This document shows, in pieces, positions 50,188 to 60,608 of a stretch of DNA of 64,000 nucleotides. The first letter of the stretch is position 1. Each line of letters starts with the position of its first letter. The notes beneath the pieces are model-generated. The model saw only the letters and a list, made by a program, of their open reading frames with translations. It did no database searches and was not told where the DNA came from. A program made the position numbers and the translations under genes. Origin of the DNA: Nitzschia sp. pyKryTriq1 (taxonomy: Eukaryota > Bacillariophyta > Bacillariophyceae > Bacillariales > Bacillariaceae); the NCBI GenBank assembly GCA_956465555.1, contig OY101120.1, positions 558,001 through 622,000 on the forward strand, given 5' to 3'.

Positions 50188-51653
50188 ATGTTTCCATCTT
50201 GCGTCACGAAATCGTTCGTTCAAGCTGCTGCAAGCCGGGTGGTTGTATCCTTCCCCTCCCCCAGCAGGAAATGCAATGATGGTGCTTTCCGATGCCTCTC
50301 CACTGCCTTTACGCAAGATGATGCCAGACAACAAAACTCATCTGGATTGAACTACGAACTCTTCCGGTATGGAAGAGGTATGCCAATTCAGAGCTCTTTC
50401 ACTCCACCGAGCACTTGGTATACCAAGAAGCAATTTTTCGAGCGTGACCGTGAGGCAGTCTTCCTTCGAAAGAATTGGGTTGCAGTCGACGTGTGGACCG
50501 ACCAGCGACCTGGGGCCTTCAAATCGGGGACCTTCCTGGGGGAGCCCTATCTCTTGACTCGCAACAAGGATGGGCAACTTCGCGCCTTCTACAATGTCTG
50601 CTCACACGCTGGAAGCTGTCTAGCTGGGCCGTGGACTACTGCACAGCAAAGCACAGACTCTTCTTCTTGCCTCCGACTAAGCGCAGACCTTGTGGGGCAA
50701 TCCTCGGAGGGCTGCTTGAGCGCAGGGGGGTCGTTTCAATGTCCCTACCATGGGTGGCGATTCAATTTAGATGGCCGTCTGACCAAAGCGACGCAAACTA
50801 AAGGTATCCAAAACTTCCGCGCCAAGGACTATTCGCTCAAGTCCATTCCTGCTAGGCAGCTTGGGCCTATTGTCTTTCTCAATTTTGGGGGATCAGAGGG
50901 CGAAGAAGAACAAGGATCTTTTGACGAAAGCCAAAGTCGTTTCTCTGAACGACTCTATCAGAATGGGTTTGTCCCCGATCTTTCGGACCTTCAGTTGGTA
51001 GAGTCAAGGCGATACACGCTACAGGTATGTACGCTCGCAGACGAGAGTTCTCTTGCTCCTAGTACTGCATGCGGTTGATATTTGGATTGCATGGACGAGC
51101 TGACGACTCTATGATCCCCCGCCCTCGCTACACGTACTAGTGCAACTGGAAGGTATTTACAGACAACTATGGCGACGGTTGCTATCACTGTGGCTATGCT
51201 CATGTAGATCTTGCCTCAAACATTGACGAAAACAGCTACTCTACGGAAATACTCTCGGAAGAGTTGACAATCCAGCAGGCGCCTCCATCAGATGCCGACG
51301 AACGATTTGGCAGCAAGACAGCAGTGTATGCTCAATGGTACCCGAACGTTATGCTCAATCGATACGGCCCTTGGCTCGACATCGATATCGTCATCCCACG
51401 AGACGAGTCAACCTGTACTGTCTTCAAATCTTGGTTTCTGGAACATGATTTTGCGTTGCCCTCCAAGACGTACATCGAAGAAAGTCTTGTCAGCAGCGAG
51501 AAAGTCCACGACGAGGACGTCTTCTTGTGTGAAAACGTCCAGCTCGGTATGCAAAGTAGAGGCTTTGATGCTGGACGATATGTCCCCACCAAGCAGATAG
51601 CTACATATCATTTTCACCAGAGGCTTGCGCGTGATTTGCAATGTTTCCAGTAG
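50188..51653 (+). CDS. Rieske-type oxygenase, choline-monooxygenase-like
   Basis: The gene model is join(50188..51024,51141..51653), 449 residues. The donor is GTATGT, the acceptor CGTACTAG, and the 116-nt intron is phase 0. Residues 1-45 look like an organelle transit peptide (Arg/Ser-rich, few acids). The Rieske [2Fe-2S] ligands are C138-x-H140 (NVCSHAG) and C185-xx-H188 (QCPYHGW). The mononuclear iron site begins after the splice: CNWKVFTDNYGDGCYHCGYAHVDL, with the two His of the facial triad. The alpha-subunit layout resembles plant choline monooxygenase and related ring-hydroxylating oxygenases. The gap between the Rieske pairs is 44 residues, against about 15-17 usually, because of a Ser-rich insert (PWTTAQQSTDSSSCLRLS and following). 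Possible role: the first step of glycine-betaine synthesis or an aromatic or quaternary-amine oxidation. Confidence 0.82.
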
Positions 51654-51734
51654 TAACACATATCGTGATAAATGAGGCTAAAATGAAAACTAGTAGACAG
51701 TCTAGACTATCTTTGTGGAGCCAAAAATATACTG

Positions 51735-54158
51735 CTACTCGACAATGTCATTGTCTGCAAGGTCGACCACAGTAGTGTTCATCAATTCCAGTACTTCAAG
51801 CGGCACCGTCCCGGTCAGTGCATTGGAGGTGAGATCCAGCCATGTTAGCTCTGTCAACAGGCCAAGTTCACTAGGAATATTGCCGGTCAAGAGATTTGAC
51901 CCCAAGAAAAGAATATTGATGGTGTCCTGGAGCTGACCGAGCTCTGTCGGAATGGGTCCTGTGAATTGGTTGTCTTCTAAATAGAGCTCAGCCACTTCTG
52001 GGAGAAGCCCCAGTCTCGTAGGTAAGGGACCAGAAAGGACATTGCTTCCGAGAGAAAGGGTCACCAAGGAAGACATTCGGTCCAGATTCTGGGGCAGCGG
52101 GCCTTCCAATTGATTGCCGCTAGCAACCAGAGTATTCACGTTGACGAGGGCGGTGATTTCTTCTGGAATTCTACCGACGAGTTGGTTGAGCCACAATCCT
52201 AGCGTTGTCAGCTCTGTCAATAATCCAAGCTCAGATGGAATATTTCCACTGAGATAGTTCTCATTGAGCTCCAATCGAGTGAGCTTTGTCAGAAGCCCAA
52301 GCTCACTGACAATGGATCCCGTAAAACCGTTTCTCGCCAGATACAAGTCACGAAGTTCCTTCAGCCTTCCAATCTCAGTCGGTATATCACCTTGCAAAAG
52401 CTTGAACGCCTCCGTCCCCATGAATAGACCCGTCAATTTAGTGAGCATGCCAATCTGGGTGGGAAGAGTGCCTTCCAAGCTATTTAAGTCGAGGGAAAGA
52501 GTTACCAGATCCGACAGCAAGAAAAGTTCTGTCGGTAGAGATCCAAAGAGCCCATTATTATCCAATGCAATGTCGGACACGAATCCATCAAGGGAACACG
52601 CGGTACCATACCAATCGCAGACGGACTCGGCCGAAAGCCATTCGAGGTTGACGGCCCACAGATCCCCCTCCATCATGAAATAGAACAGTACCATGACGTA
52701 TCGCTCGACCATCTCTCTACTCTTCAATGCCGTCCAGTCAGAAGGATCTTCTCTGACCATCCAGTTGACTGCAAAGTTTTGGGGCGTCCCCGGAATACGA
52801 ACATCGGGAGAATACGGCTCGAGGAATTCTATGAGAAATCCTAGCTGATCGTTGACGAACGAATCTGTAGGAGCCGGTGTCGATGTCGGACTGGCCGTGA
52901 TCGTTGGCGATTCCGTTGGAGGTCTAGTCGGAGATGTAGTTGGTCGTCTGATTGGTGAAGGTGTGGGTGCCGCATCAATATTAGGTTGGGGCGTGCCTGC
53001 CGACTCTGACGGCGTCGACGTGTCGTCTGAGAAAACAAAAAAAACCAAGGCAACGCCGACACCGACGGCGCAAAGAATTGCAATTACCATAACAACAATG
53101 AACTTTGGTCGGGTCCAAAAAGCAGATTCGGCTTGCGTTCGAATCTTATCGTCGTCTTCATGTTCTTCACCATCGTCATCATCGCTGTCAGAATCTTCAT
53201 CGTCGTCCGATTCCGAGTCATCACTCTCGGACTCTTCGTCTCCAAGCAAACCTTGTCCATTTTCCTGCGCTTCAATATCATCTTGGTCATTTCTAGAGCT
53301 TTCATCTTCATAATCGTCTTCATTGAAAACCTCCAAACCAGGCTTGAAATCTCTGGCATTCTTGATCTGATCTTTTTTCACCACTCTGTGTCGATCTTTG
53401 ATTTTCCGCTTTTTCCTCCTTATCTTTCCCATCTTGTCCCTCGGAATGACCTCTGTTTTCTTCTTTTTTCTTTTCTTGTGTTTCTTTTTCTTTCTTTTAG
53501 ATTCGACTTGTTCACGACCCTCAGTCACCACCTGCTTCTCTCCATTTTCTTCCAATTCCTGCGATGTTTCTGTTCCATCCTCCCTTTTCTCCTTTTTAGA
53601 TCTGGAAGACGACCTGGATGATTCTCTCCTGGAAGACTTTCGCTTTGTTTTACTCTCCTTGTCTTTGTCACTAGCTTTCGATTTGGAACTACTTCTGCTC
53701 CGCTTGGAGGACGATTTTGATTTCGACTTTGATCGGGATGTGGACGTCGACGTTGACGTCTCTTTGCGTTTGGAGGATGATGATGATGGTGGTGATGGCG
53801 GTTCCTCTCCATCGCTACCATAGCAAATCTCTAAAATTCTTTTCTTGTCCCGCGCAATATCCTTCTCGGCCCGATTCGGAATAATATTCTTTCCCTTCTT
53901 TCTGGAAGAAGAAGACGACGACGACGACGACGTGCTTTTCTCGTTTCCGTTAAGAGGCGCCGTGGGTGGCGACATCGCAGAGGAGGAGGAGGATTCTCCA
54001 GCTGCTGAAGAGCTACCGGGCGGGCGGCTCGCCATGGAATCATCATTATTAGCTGAGTCTGATAGGATCGGCGAGGATGATGACGATTCGGACACGGGGG
54101 CATGCTCAGGTACCACTACTCTGTCCGAGGAATCATTAGTGGCTTCTATTTCGGTCAT
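51735..54158 (-). CDS. Single-pass membrane LRR protein with Ser/Lys-rich cytosolic part
   Basis: 807 residues from the ATG at 54158 (MTEIEATNDSS); upstream frame lacks an ATG. Residues 1-300 are low complexity: poly-Ser, then Ser/Arg/Lys repeats (RSKSKSKSSSKRSRSSSKSK) and a very basic patch (KRKKKKHKKRKKKKTE), then an acidic Asp/Glu/Ser stretch. One membrane helix follows (FIVVMVIAILCAVGVGVALVFFVF), then a Thr/Pro/Ser stem. The C-terminal region has an N-cap with W-C pairs (SVCDWYGTACSL) and about nine plant-type LRRs of the LxxLxxLxLxxNxLxGxIPxELGxL kind. No kinase domain is present. The orientation (LRR C-terminal, cytosolic N terminus, type II) is the reverse of plant receptor kinases but is known for diatom LRR proteins. 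Possible surface recognition or adhesion role. Confidence 0.8.
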   Translation of the reverse strand: MTEIEATNDSSDRVVVPEHAPVSESSSSSPILSDSANNDDSMASRPPGSSSAAGESSSSSAMSPPTAPLNGNEKSTSSSSSSSSSRKKGKNIIPNRAEKDIARDKKRILEICYGSDGEEPPSPPSSSSSKRKETSTSTSTSRSKSKSKSSSKRSRSSSKSKASDKDKESKTKRKSSRRESSRSSSRSKKEKREDGTETSQELEENGEKQVVTEGREQVESKRKKKKHKKRKKKKTEVIPRDKMGKIRRKKRKIKDRHRVVKKDQIKNARDFKPGLEVFNEDDYEDESSRNDQDDIEAQENGQGLLGDEESESDDSESDDDEDSDSDDDDGEEHEDDDKIRTQAESAFWTRPKFIVVMVIAILCAVGVGVALVFFVFSDDTSTPSESAGTPQPNIDAAPTPSPIRRPTTSPTRPPTESPTITASPTSTPAPTDSFVNDQLGFLIEFLEPYSPDVRIPGTPQNFAVNWMVREDPSDWTALKSREMVERYVMVLFYFMMEGDLWAVNLEWLSAESVCDWYGTACSLDGFVSDIALDNNGLFGSLPTELFLLSDLVTLSLDLNSLEGTLPTQIGMLTKLTGLFMGTEAFKLLQGDIPTEIGRLKELRDLYLARNGFTGSIVSELGLLTKLTRLELNENYLSGNIPSELGLLTELTTLGLWLNQLVGRIPEEITALVNVNTLVASGNQLEGPLPQNLDRMSSLVTLSLGSNVLSGPLPTRLGLLPEVAELYLEDNQFTGPIPTELGQLQDTINILFLGSNLLTGNIPSELGLLTELTWLDLTSNALTGTVPLEVLELMNTTVVDLADNDIVE

Positions 54159-55247
54159 ATCTCTATCAGAGCCCTTCGACGAGTAGAAATGAGAAAGACA
54201 CAATGTATCACCGTCTTCTTGTTCTCGGAATCGAAAATCCCCAGTGCCGAAGCGCAGCCAAGGCGACAGACAAGACACTCGAACCCAATGCAAAAGAACA
54301 CTTCCTTCCTTGGTCTCTCTTCAACAATCTCTTTTCTCGAACTAACTTTTGGGATGTGTTACTGTGTGGGGCTGTTATCAGACACAACAGCATGTGCATG
54401 TGTGTTCTTCGGTCCCTACGAGTAGACTAGTCTAACATAGGCAGGGAATAGGGACTTCGTTGTTTTATCGCAATGATGACCTTCCGTGTTCTGTCGCACC
54501 TTTTTGTCGCCATAAATAATGCGAGTCTTGCCAAGATTTGGAAAGATAAAAATAAACATCAATATCTCAATGTTTTGCCGGACTCCACTAACGACTGACT
54601 GACCAGTTCTTCGACTCATTCGATTAAAACGACTCCTGCTCCCACGCGCGGCGGGCGCTAGCTAGTCGGCAATTTTGGCGGCAATTTTTTACGTGGTGTG
54701 GCCAAACATCTTTGATTAACCCGAGCGATTGTTATTCTCTCGCTGACGTGTTCCTCATCATCGTGATAATACAACGACAACAAGATGTGACTAGAACCGA
54801 AAAAGAGACGGACGAGGGACAGAGATGCCTCTAAAAAAGGGGCGAGTACTCCCCCTTAATAACTCATACGCGTGGTTCAAACCAGTTTTTGACCCGTACC
54901 ACCGCCGGTCGTATCTCTTATTATTTAGAGAGTGAGTAGTCGTCGTTTGGAGAACTTCTTCGACTTTTGCGGAAGAAAGAAGAAAAAAAGAAGAATTCGG
55001 GTTCGCGCGTGGTCCGTCTTTTCTTCTGCTACCGCACTACAAGTACAGTACCAGAGAATACCGGGGTACAACCCGGTCTGTACTTGTACACCAGAACGTC
55101 TACTACCACGGTAGAAAGCTAGTAGAGTACAAGTACAGAAGCGAAAAGCCTACCGATACTCCTGAGTCGTCGTCTACCAATATACGACTCTAGTAGGAGA
55201 GATTGAGATAACATGTTGTAATTCCAAAAAAGCAAATTTATTTAGTT
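54159..55247. other. Intergenic spacer
   Basis: No supported gene. It lies upstream of the LRR gene and downstream of the next minus-strand gene. Includes GTACAGTACCAGAG and TACCGGGGTAC words near 55040-55070 and CTAGTAGAGTACAAG near 55117. Confidence 0.5.
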
Positions 55248-55997
55248 TTATTCTTGTTGTGCCAAAAATGAAGCCAAAACAACTAGTCCTCGCTTTCCCT
55301 CGCGAGATGAGATCAACGAATCACTGGGTTTCGCGAACAAGTGTGACGAATCGATGTTTCTCCTTGACATCTTGTCTACTCGCGAAGTCAACTTGGCCAT
55401 GGGGTTCTTTTCCACCATGGTGTTAACCGAGTCTGAATCCGAATCTCCTTGCGGCACTGGGGATACAGGAGACGATGGATGAGACACAGGAGCTGCACCC
55501 TGTTGACCCACATCTTTTGCGTCTTGAGCTGCTCGTTCCAAGGCTTCGGTCCGAGTGGACTCGGTCAGAAGCCTGTAGATATCAGAAATTGCTTCTGGAT
55601 CATGAACACCTAGATCAAACTGCTTGTCGTTTTCCTGAAAGACAGCAAGATTGATTCTGTATCTTTGGAGTTTTCGGCGTCGGCAGTCGCCCTCTCTCTT
55701 GCTTTCAAGGCCTCGGTATGTGACCTCGTCACTTTCCTTGGTACCATGCTTCATGAGAAACGATACTTCAAGCGTCTCGTCTCGCATTCTTTGGTAGTCT
55801 TCAGCACCACAAAAGGAATTGGACTTTTCTTCGTCTGAGTACTGGCTGAGGCTCGGGATGTTCTTGATTTGGATTCTCTTGGACCAGGTCACGCCCATTC
55901 CGGATCTTGATCTGCGTACTCCCTTGCTGGTCTTGCTGCTTCGGCGCTCCGTTGTCGTAATGACTGGGTCGAGTTGGTTGGACATGGATGGATGCAT
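55248..55997 (-). CDS. Diatom-specific family protein, unknown function
   Basis: 249 residues. A central region of about 120 residues matches in pattern a large family I know from diatoms: VTWSKRIQIKNIPSLSQYSDEEKSNSFCGAEDYQRMRDE, then TYRGLESKREGDCRRRKLQRYRINLAVFQENDKQFDLG, and DPEAISDIYRLLTESTRTEALERAAQDAKD. Key features are the 'I..L.qYsdeE...W/F...dYqrmr.e' box and the 'RGLE.....R......a..AVf.E...Q...G' box. No domain function is established for the family. The protein is basic at the N terminus, with a Ser/Pro/Asp-rich linker and a Ser/Arg-rich C-terminal tail. No signal peptide is seen. Likely nuclear or cytosolic. Confidence 0.75.
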   Translation of the reverse strand: MHPSMSNQLDPVITTTERRSSKTSKGVRRSRSGMGVTWSKRIQIKNIPSLSQYSDEEKSNSFCGAEDYQRMRDETLEVSFLMKHGTKESDEVTYRGLESKREGDCRRRKLQRYRINLAVFQENDKQFDLGVHDPEAISDIYRLLTESTRTEALERAAQDAKDVGQQGAAPVSHPSSPVSPVPQGDSDSDSVNTMVEKNPMAKLTSRVDKMSRRNIDSSHLFAKPSDSLISSREGKRGLVVLASFLAQQE

Positions 55998-56822
55998 GGC
56001 GATGGAAATGAGGGTAAGAAAAATTTGGGATTGGCTTTTGTTTATTCCGTGGTTTTATGACTTTTGTGAGATGATCTGTTCCGACCCGAAGACTATTATT
56101 TTTTTCGATGCGCTATTGGCCAATATTTTATTGGATGTTGGATGTTCTCAAGTTTTATGCACGCTTTTACTTGGGAACTGAAAGAGTGCGAGCCGAAGTT
56201 CCGTTCCCAGGGCTGGAAGTTCTTGTCGGGCATTCAATTATTGTGAAGACTATGATACAATTGCATCATAGGTGGTAAAGACTTTGATAAAAAAGTCCAC
56301 GATGGCGAAATATCAGCACGCTCCTCAATTAGTGAGCGGTCATGTTTCTTGATTAACGATATTTGAATCAGTGGTAAATAATTTTGATGCCATCCGAGAA
56401 AGGAGTCATATATTCATGATAATATATGCCACTTCTAATTTCACAAGAGAAGTCGTAGTCGTAGTAACCGCAGTTTTCGAACTAAACGAACATTTCATTT
56501 AGTTTGTTCTTGTTGAAGAAAGAGAACCCCACACATAATGAGTGCTTGAACCTTCTATGGGAATCAAGATTACAATAAACAGATTCTAATTATGAGTGAG
56601 AAACGTCCTTCGCAATGACGGAAGAAGCATACATGGTTGATGGAGATGGAGCGACCGAAAAAAATGAGGAACAGTGCTGGTACTGTACCGGTACCGGTAC
56701 AGCACTTGTACCGGCAGTGTTCAAGTAGTACCTGGTTCGTACCGTACTGTACCGGTAGCAGCAACACGGGGTAAAAATGAGAATGGGCGACGGGCAGACG
56801 GTCTCACATGAAAACACCTCTA
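55998..56822. other. Intergenic, TACCGGTA cluster
   Basis: No supported gene. The block at 56678-56760 contains GTACTGTACCGGTACCGG-type words and related palindromes in tight succession. Confidence 0.65.
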
Positions 56823-57060
56823 TGTACAGAAACAGTCCTAAATGGAAATCCAATCGAACGAGTCTGCGATGCAATCGGAAAGCTATGCTTGGAAGCGATC
56901 CTCCGGCGGAAACTATTGTTTACTATACATGAAGATTCTACATTGCTACCCAACAAATGAGATTCCCTAACTGTGGTAAACGATGATAATAAAAAACAAT
57001 ATTGTAGGATCAAGATTTAGAGGACGGTTGAGACAATAACTTCTATCTTCATCGTGGAAA
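56823..57060. repeat. Dispersed repeat, copy 2 (inverted relative to copy 1)
   Basis: The reverse complement of this block aligns along its whole length to 23795-24002, sharing at least six blocks in the same order with indels in between. It is a dispersed non-coding repeat, LTR-like in size. The divergence points to old insertions. Confidence 0.8.
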
Positions 57061-57717
57061 ATAATTATACTAGTAGTTGGATTCGTCTTCGTCAGTTCCA
57101 AGATTGATCAGCAATGGCAAATATCCGATGCCAACAAGTAAAGTCATCAAAGAAAGGATAACAAATGTCATAATCTTGAGTTTGAGATGGAAGTTTACTT
57201 TACTTGAGATAGGTTTGTGCCTCGGAAGAGCAGACGAACTTTAGCTAACATCGACACTATACAACGCGGGGCTGAGGAAGTGGTCCCACTAGTCAAAGCG
57301 TTAGCTGACAACGTATACATGTACCGGTAGGAGGCGATGAGATTTTCAGTTTTTTGTTAAAACGCTCAAATCGGAAAAAGGTGAAAAATATTTTTGTGCT
57401 CTTGCGCAAAGCGGTTTAAGATAATATGCCTCCATCCTCCCGGTTTGCGCGTGTAGTAAGTTGAACAAAATGAAGTAACGTATAAACAGTAATAGCAATA
57501 CTGGTACATGGAACGATTGACCGATTTGACCACTGGTAGAATTCCTACCACACCGTACGCCGCATGGGCCTTCGTCAAACTTTACGGCGTAGGGAAGGTG
57601 GCGATCTACAATTGGTACGCCACATTATTACATCACGACCGCCGCTCGAACGATCGCAGTACTTGTACGTTTGTTTCATACTCACTTCTTGCATATAGTA
57701 TTGAGACAATCAGGATC
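57061..57717. other. Intergenic spacer
   Basis: No supported gene. It should hold the 2OG-oxygenase promoter; a TACCGGTAG word lies near 57322. Confidence 0.5.
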
Positions 57718-58512
57718 ATGTTGTGGGTGCATCGTCTTGTTGGTTGTTTCTCACTGTTAGCTGGCCTGGCGCACAGTTACACGGCCACAGCCGCATCTTC
57801 TACCATCAGCAACAGCAACGACGAGACGCCTGTTTGCCACAACATTGGTAGCGAAATGCACGGACTCAAAGCTGGACGCTTGACGAGTCTAGTTTGTTGG
57901 CCCCGGGCGATTTCTTCGGAATCGATATCGTCCCTGCAATTTGACGTCCAGGCATTGAGGCGCATGGGTTTTGGTGCATCGGCCGGTATCGCCTCAAAAC
58001 ACGACACCACCACTCGCCGGAACGTTCATCAAATATGGTTGCAATCGCCAGCAGGTAGACCTCCCGAATATTTCGCAGGCAACATGGATGCACGGAAAGA
58101 TATGATAACATATCTGGATTCAATTCGTCAAAAATTGAGTATTGACAAGGAGCCGTTGCTACGTGAATTGGCGGAACTAAGTTATCTGTGGTACGAACCA
58201 GGTGCATCGTACATGCGGCATGTTGACGCCTTTTCCGACTCTGCATCGAGAAGCTTTCGAAGAACTGTGAGTTTAATTTTATTCCTGGGTGATCCAACCA
58301 ACGATCAACCCTGGGACCCAGAGGTTGACGGTGGAGCACTTCGAATCTATAGTAGAGACACTGCTGGAAAGGAGAGATACCATGATATCGCGCCCACACC
58401 GGGTACTCTGGTGTTGTTTGATTCTTCAACTACACCACATGAGGTTTTGGAAACACACCGAACCAGATCATGCATTGTTGGATGGTTCAATACGCCCCAG
58501 GAAAACTTATAG
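57718..58512 (+). CDS. Prolyl-4-hydroxylase-like 2OG-Fe(II) oxygenase
   Basis: 264 residues from the ATG at 57718, chosen because it opens a signal peptide (MLWVHRLVGCFSLLAGLAHSY). In-frame sequence upstream to 57508 looks intergenic. The double-stranded beta-helix ligands are H168 and D170 (YMRHVDAF) and H241 (TTPHEVLET), with R251 (RTRSCIVGWF) for the 2-oxoglutarate carboxylate. Between them are RRTVSLILFLGDP and DGGALRIY, typical of P4H-type oxygenases. Inferred role: hydroxylation of a prolyl or other residue in the secretory pathway. The target is unknown. Confidence 0.82.
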   Translation: MLWVHRLVGCFSLLAGLAHSYTATAASSTISNSNDETPVCHNIGSEMHGLKAGRLTSLVCWPRAISSESISSLQFDVQALRRMGFGASAGIASKHDTTTRRNVHQIWLQSPAGRPPEYFAGNMDARKDMITYLDSIRQKLSIDKEPLLRELAELSYLWYEPGASYMRHVDAFSDSASRSFRRTVSLILFLGDPTNDQPWDPEVDGGALRIYSRDTAGKERYHDIAPTPGTLVLFDSSTTPHEVLETHRTRSCIVGWFNTPQENL

Positions 58513-58799
58513 CCCAGTGAATACTGACTTGTCACAAATATTCAACTTCCCGCTTTCGCGTGGTCGAAGCTGCCAATGAAAACCAGTTCCATCGCAAAAA
58601 TCAAGCGAGCATCGTATTCGAGCCAAATCAACCGAACGAACCTAAACAGAAATAGAGCCCCCACTCGTAGAAGCCGAATGTTGGTATCATCACGTTGTGC
58701 ATTGTTTGTCAAACTGGATGCAGATTTTTTAATTTGTAGACCGGGTATCAAGCCATCAAACTACGCCAGCCTCGCATCAAATTCCGCCTGATGCCTACC

Positions 58800-59582
58800 T
58801 TATCCTTGACTCTTGGCCCATCCAGGCAGATTGTCCACGTCCTCGAGCCAAGCCTCTTCATCCGGAGTATTGGCTCTACCAAGTTTCCCGTTGCGATGTG
58901 GGTAGCGACCGAATCGATCCAATACAGTCTTGTGATCCAAAAGCATACCCTTTTGCTGTCCAAAAATCGCTGCCAAATCCTCGTCGTTTCGTTCCTCTCT
59001 GTAGACTTGTTGGCAGGATTCGATCATTTCCAATCCCAATTCATGATTCCTAAGCTCCTCGGAGTGCATCAGAGGAAGTATCATAAAGCACAGGTAGGGC
59101 GGATAGAATTCTCCGGGCAATTCTCGAGCACTTTGGGGCGAGCGATATTCTTTCACTAATTTCAGAGTCAATTCTTCTGCCACTGCATCGTACCGAAACG
59201 CTTCGTCGGTGCGCCGAAAGCAATTCCGAGAGAGCTGATCACAAAGCAATATTTGGCTCATGACCCCATCGACTTCACTGTTCCATTGGGGCTGTTTTGC
59301 CAATTTTCCACTACCGGACTTTCGAACCACATCCGAAAACGAGTTCCGACAAAGTGCGTCGTAGTCATGGTTCTGTTGGTACCACAGCCCAAGCATTGTC
59401 TTGAGAGGTGTACCTGCTTGCATTTCGGGTCCGTGCTCGTTGTCCAAAAAGTTGGCACCAAAGAAGAAAGATAATACGGCAGCAGGTTTATTTATGGGAG
59501 TACTGCAGGCTCGTTGGATAAAGGGCTTGGACGAAAACTCCGCGAAAGTCAGCATGATAGAGAGGAGAGGATGGTGTTTCAT
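58800..59582 (-). CDS. DUF924 family protein
   Basis: 260 residues from the ATG at 59582 (MKHHPLLSIMLTFAEF). It matches the DUF924 (PF06041) pattern end to end: KPAAVLSFFFGANFLD, LWYQQNHDYDALCRNSF, MSQILLCDQLSRNCFRRTDEAFRYDAVA, ILPLMHSEELRNHELG, and DRFGRYPHRNGKLGRANTPDEEAWL. The family has a TPR-like helical fold, and its biochemical role is not established. The HSE and FGRxPHRNxxLGR motifs are intact, so the protein looks functional. The N-terminal extension of about 25 residues could be a short targeting sequence. Confidence 0.88.
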   Translation of the reverse strand: MKHHPLLSIMLTFAEFSSKPFIQRACSTPINKPAAVLSFFFGANFLDNEHGPEMQAGTPLKTMLGLWYQQNHDYDALCRNSFSDVVRKSGSGKLAKQPQWNSEVDGVMSQILLCDQLSRNCFRRTDEAFRYDAVAEELTLKLVKEYRSPQSARELPGEFYPPYLCFMILPLMHSEELRNHELGLEMIESCQQVYREERNDEDLAAIFGQQKGMLLDHKTVLDRFGRYPHRNGKLGRANTPDEEAWLEDVDNLPGWAKSQG

Positions 59583-60058
59583 TGCCGATATCAATATATT
59601 CGTACAGTACCGGTACTTGCATTCGTAAGAGACAAGCGGGAACTGTAGTTCAGACGACGATGGAAACTAATAGAACAAGGTCGAGGCAATTTGGTTATTT
59701 CTTTTCTTCCGTCAGTTACTCACTCTACCTTGCTACTACTACATAATACCGGGAGTATAGTAGCTTGCTTGAACACCAGCCACAGTGTACCGTACACGTA
59801 CCGGTAAAAAAGTACTGTGCCGTAGGGGTTACTCGGCGCGCGCAAAGCGTCATCATGACATCATCAGCAAATGTGAATGCAGTTTGTTGTAAAAAATTGA
59901 AAATCAAATTGGTGTAGTCCACTCTCTACTCTAGAGTAGTAGAGTAGAGAAGACTTAGTCTACTGCACCATGCATGATGATGTTGCGTTGCTGCGTTGTT
60001 CTTGTAGCTGTTGTTGTACATCGTACACGTTTAGCGGGTATTAACAAGTGAGCGTTAA
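59583..60058. other. Intergenic spacer
   Basis: No supported gene. Contains GTACCGGTAC near 59608 and TACCGGTA near 59799, and CTCTACTCTAGAGTAGTAGAG near 59921-59948. Confidence 0.5.
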
Positions 60059-60185
60059 CCGTTTCACACCGACGTGGGCTTTTTCAGCCCACGCGCTTTT
60101 TTTGTGCGCCGCAAGGTAGTAATTTTTGAGATGCTGCTATCGCCAAAATTCCATCGCGCGAAATTCGTGCTTCGGTGTGAAACGG
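60059..60185. mobile_element. piggyBac-like MITE flanked by TTAA
   Basis: Perfect 14-bp terminal inverted repeats, CCGTTTCACACCGA at 60059-60072 and its reverse complement at 60172-60185, enclose a 127-bp element with no coding capacity. Both outer flanks are TTAA (60055-60058 and 60186-60189), the target-site duplication of piggyBac transposons. Inside the left end, CGTGGGCT and AGCCCACG form a short hairpin (about 60073-60093). A non-autonomous DNA element is the simplest reading. Confidence 0.85.
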
Positions 60186-60189
60186 TTAA

Positions 60190-60497
60190 GGTAGATATGC
60201 AACCTCGGTACTAACTTAGCCCAAACAAGGTTCCACGTGGCTAAAAAGGAATCCTCCATGAGGGAATTCGTGGAACAAAGTGAAGACTTGCGCAGATTGC
60301 GCGAAGAAAGCGAGCGCGGGAAGATCCCGAGGACTAGTTCGAACACAAATTCGGCGAGGAAGATTCCGTTTCGACGAATTTGGCGACTACTATGGTGCTC
60401 GACGAAATTCCTCTAAGAGACGAGGAAGACTAACCGGGCATTTCGCCAAACTTTGCAACTAGTTAGAACACATACACATACAACTTTTCGTAGCCTT
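60190..60497. other. Spacer between MITEs
   Basis: No supported gene. A short plus-strand frame (about 60258-60410, MREFVEQSEDLRRLREESER) is rich in Arg/Glu but too short and isolated to call. Confidence 0.45.
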
Positions 60498-60608
60498 AAA
60501 CTGCACTTATCGGAGGTGCGTGCTGCAACTGGCAACAATCTAGAAATTTTGATGGAGTTTCACATAGTACCAGTTTCAGATGGAAAGCCAATCCGATAAG
60601 TGCAGTTT
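60498..60608. mobile_element. Second MITE-like element with perfect 17-bp inverted ends
   Basis: AAACTGCACTTATCGGA at 60498-60514 is matched exactly in inverted orientation at 60592-60608, enclosing 111 bp in total. No coding capacity. The ends differ from the TTAA element, so it is a different family. The target-site duplication is unclear. Confidence 0.8.

Noticed and set aside
52852-53823. Long plus-strand frames opposite the LRR gene
   Set aside because: They are mirror images of the low-complexity Ser/Lys/Asp region and have no recognisable content.
54159-54293. N-terminal extension of the LRR protein
   Set aside because: No ATG opens it; MTEIEATNDSS at 54158 is the first proper start.
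60137-60462. Short frames across the MITE and its flank
   Set aside because: The minus-strand frame uses the MITE terminal sequence and the plus-strand frame is only about 50-60 codons with no support.
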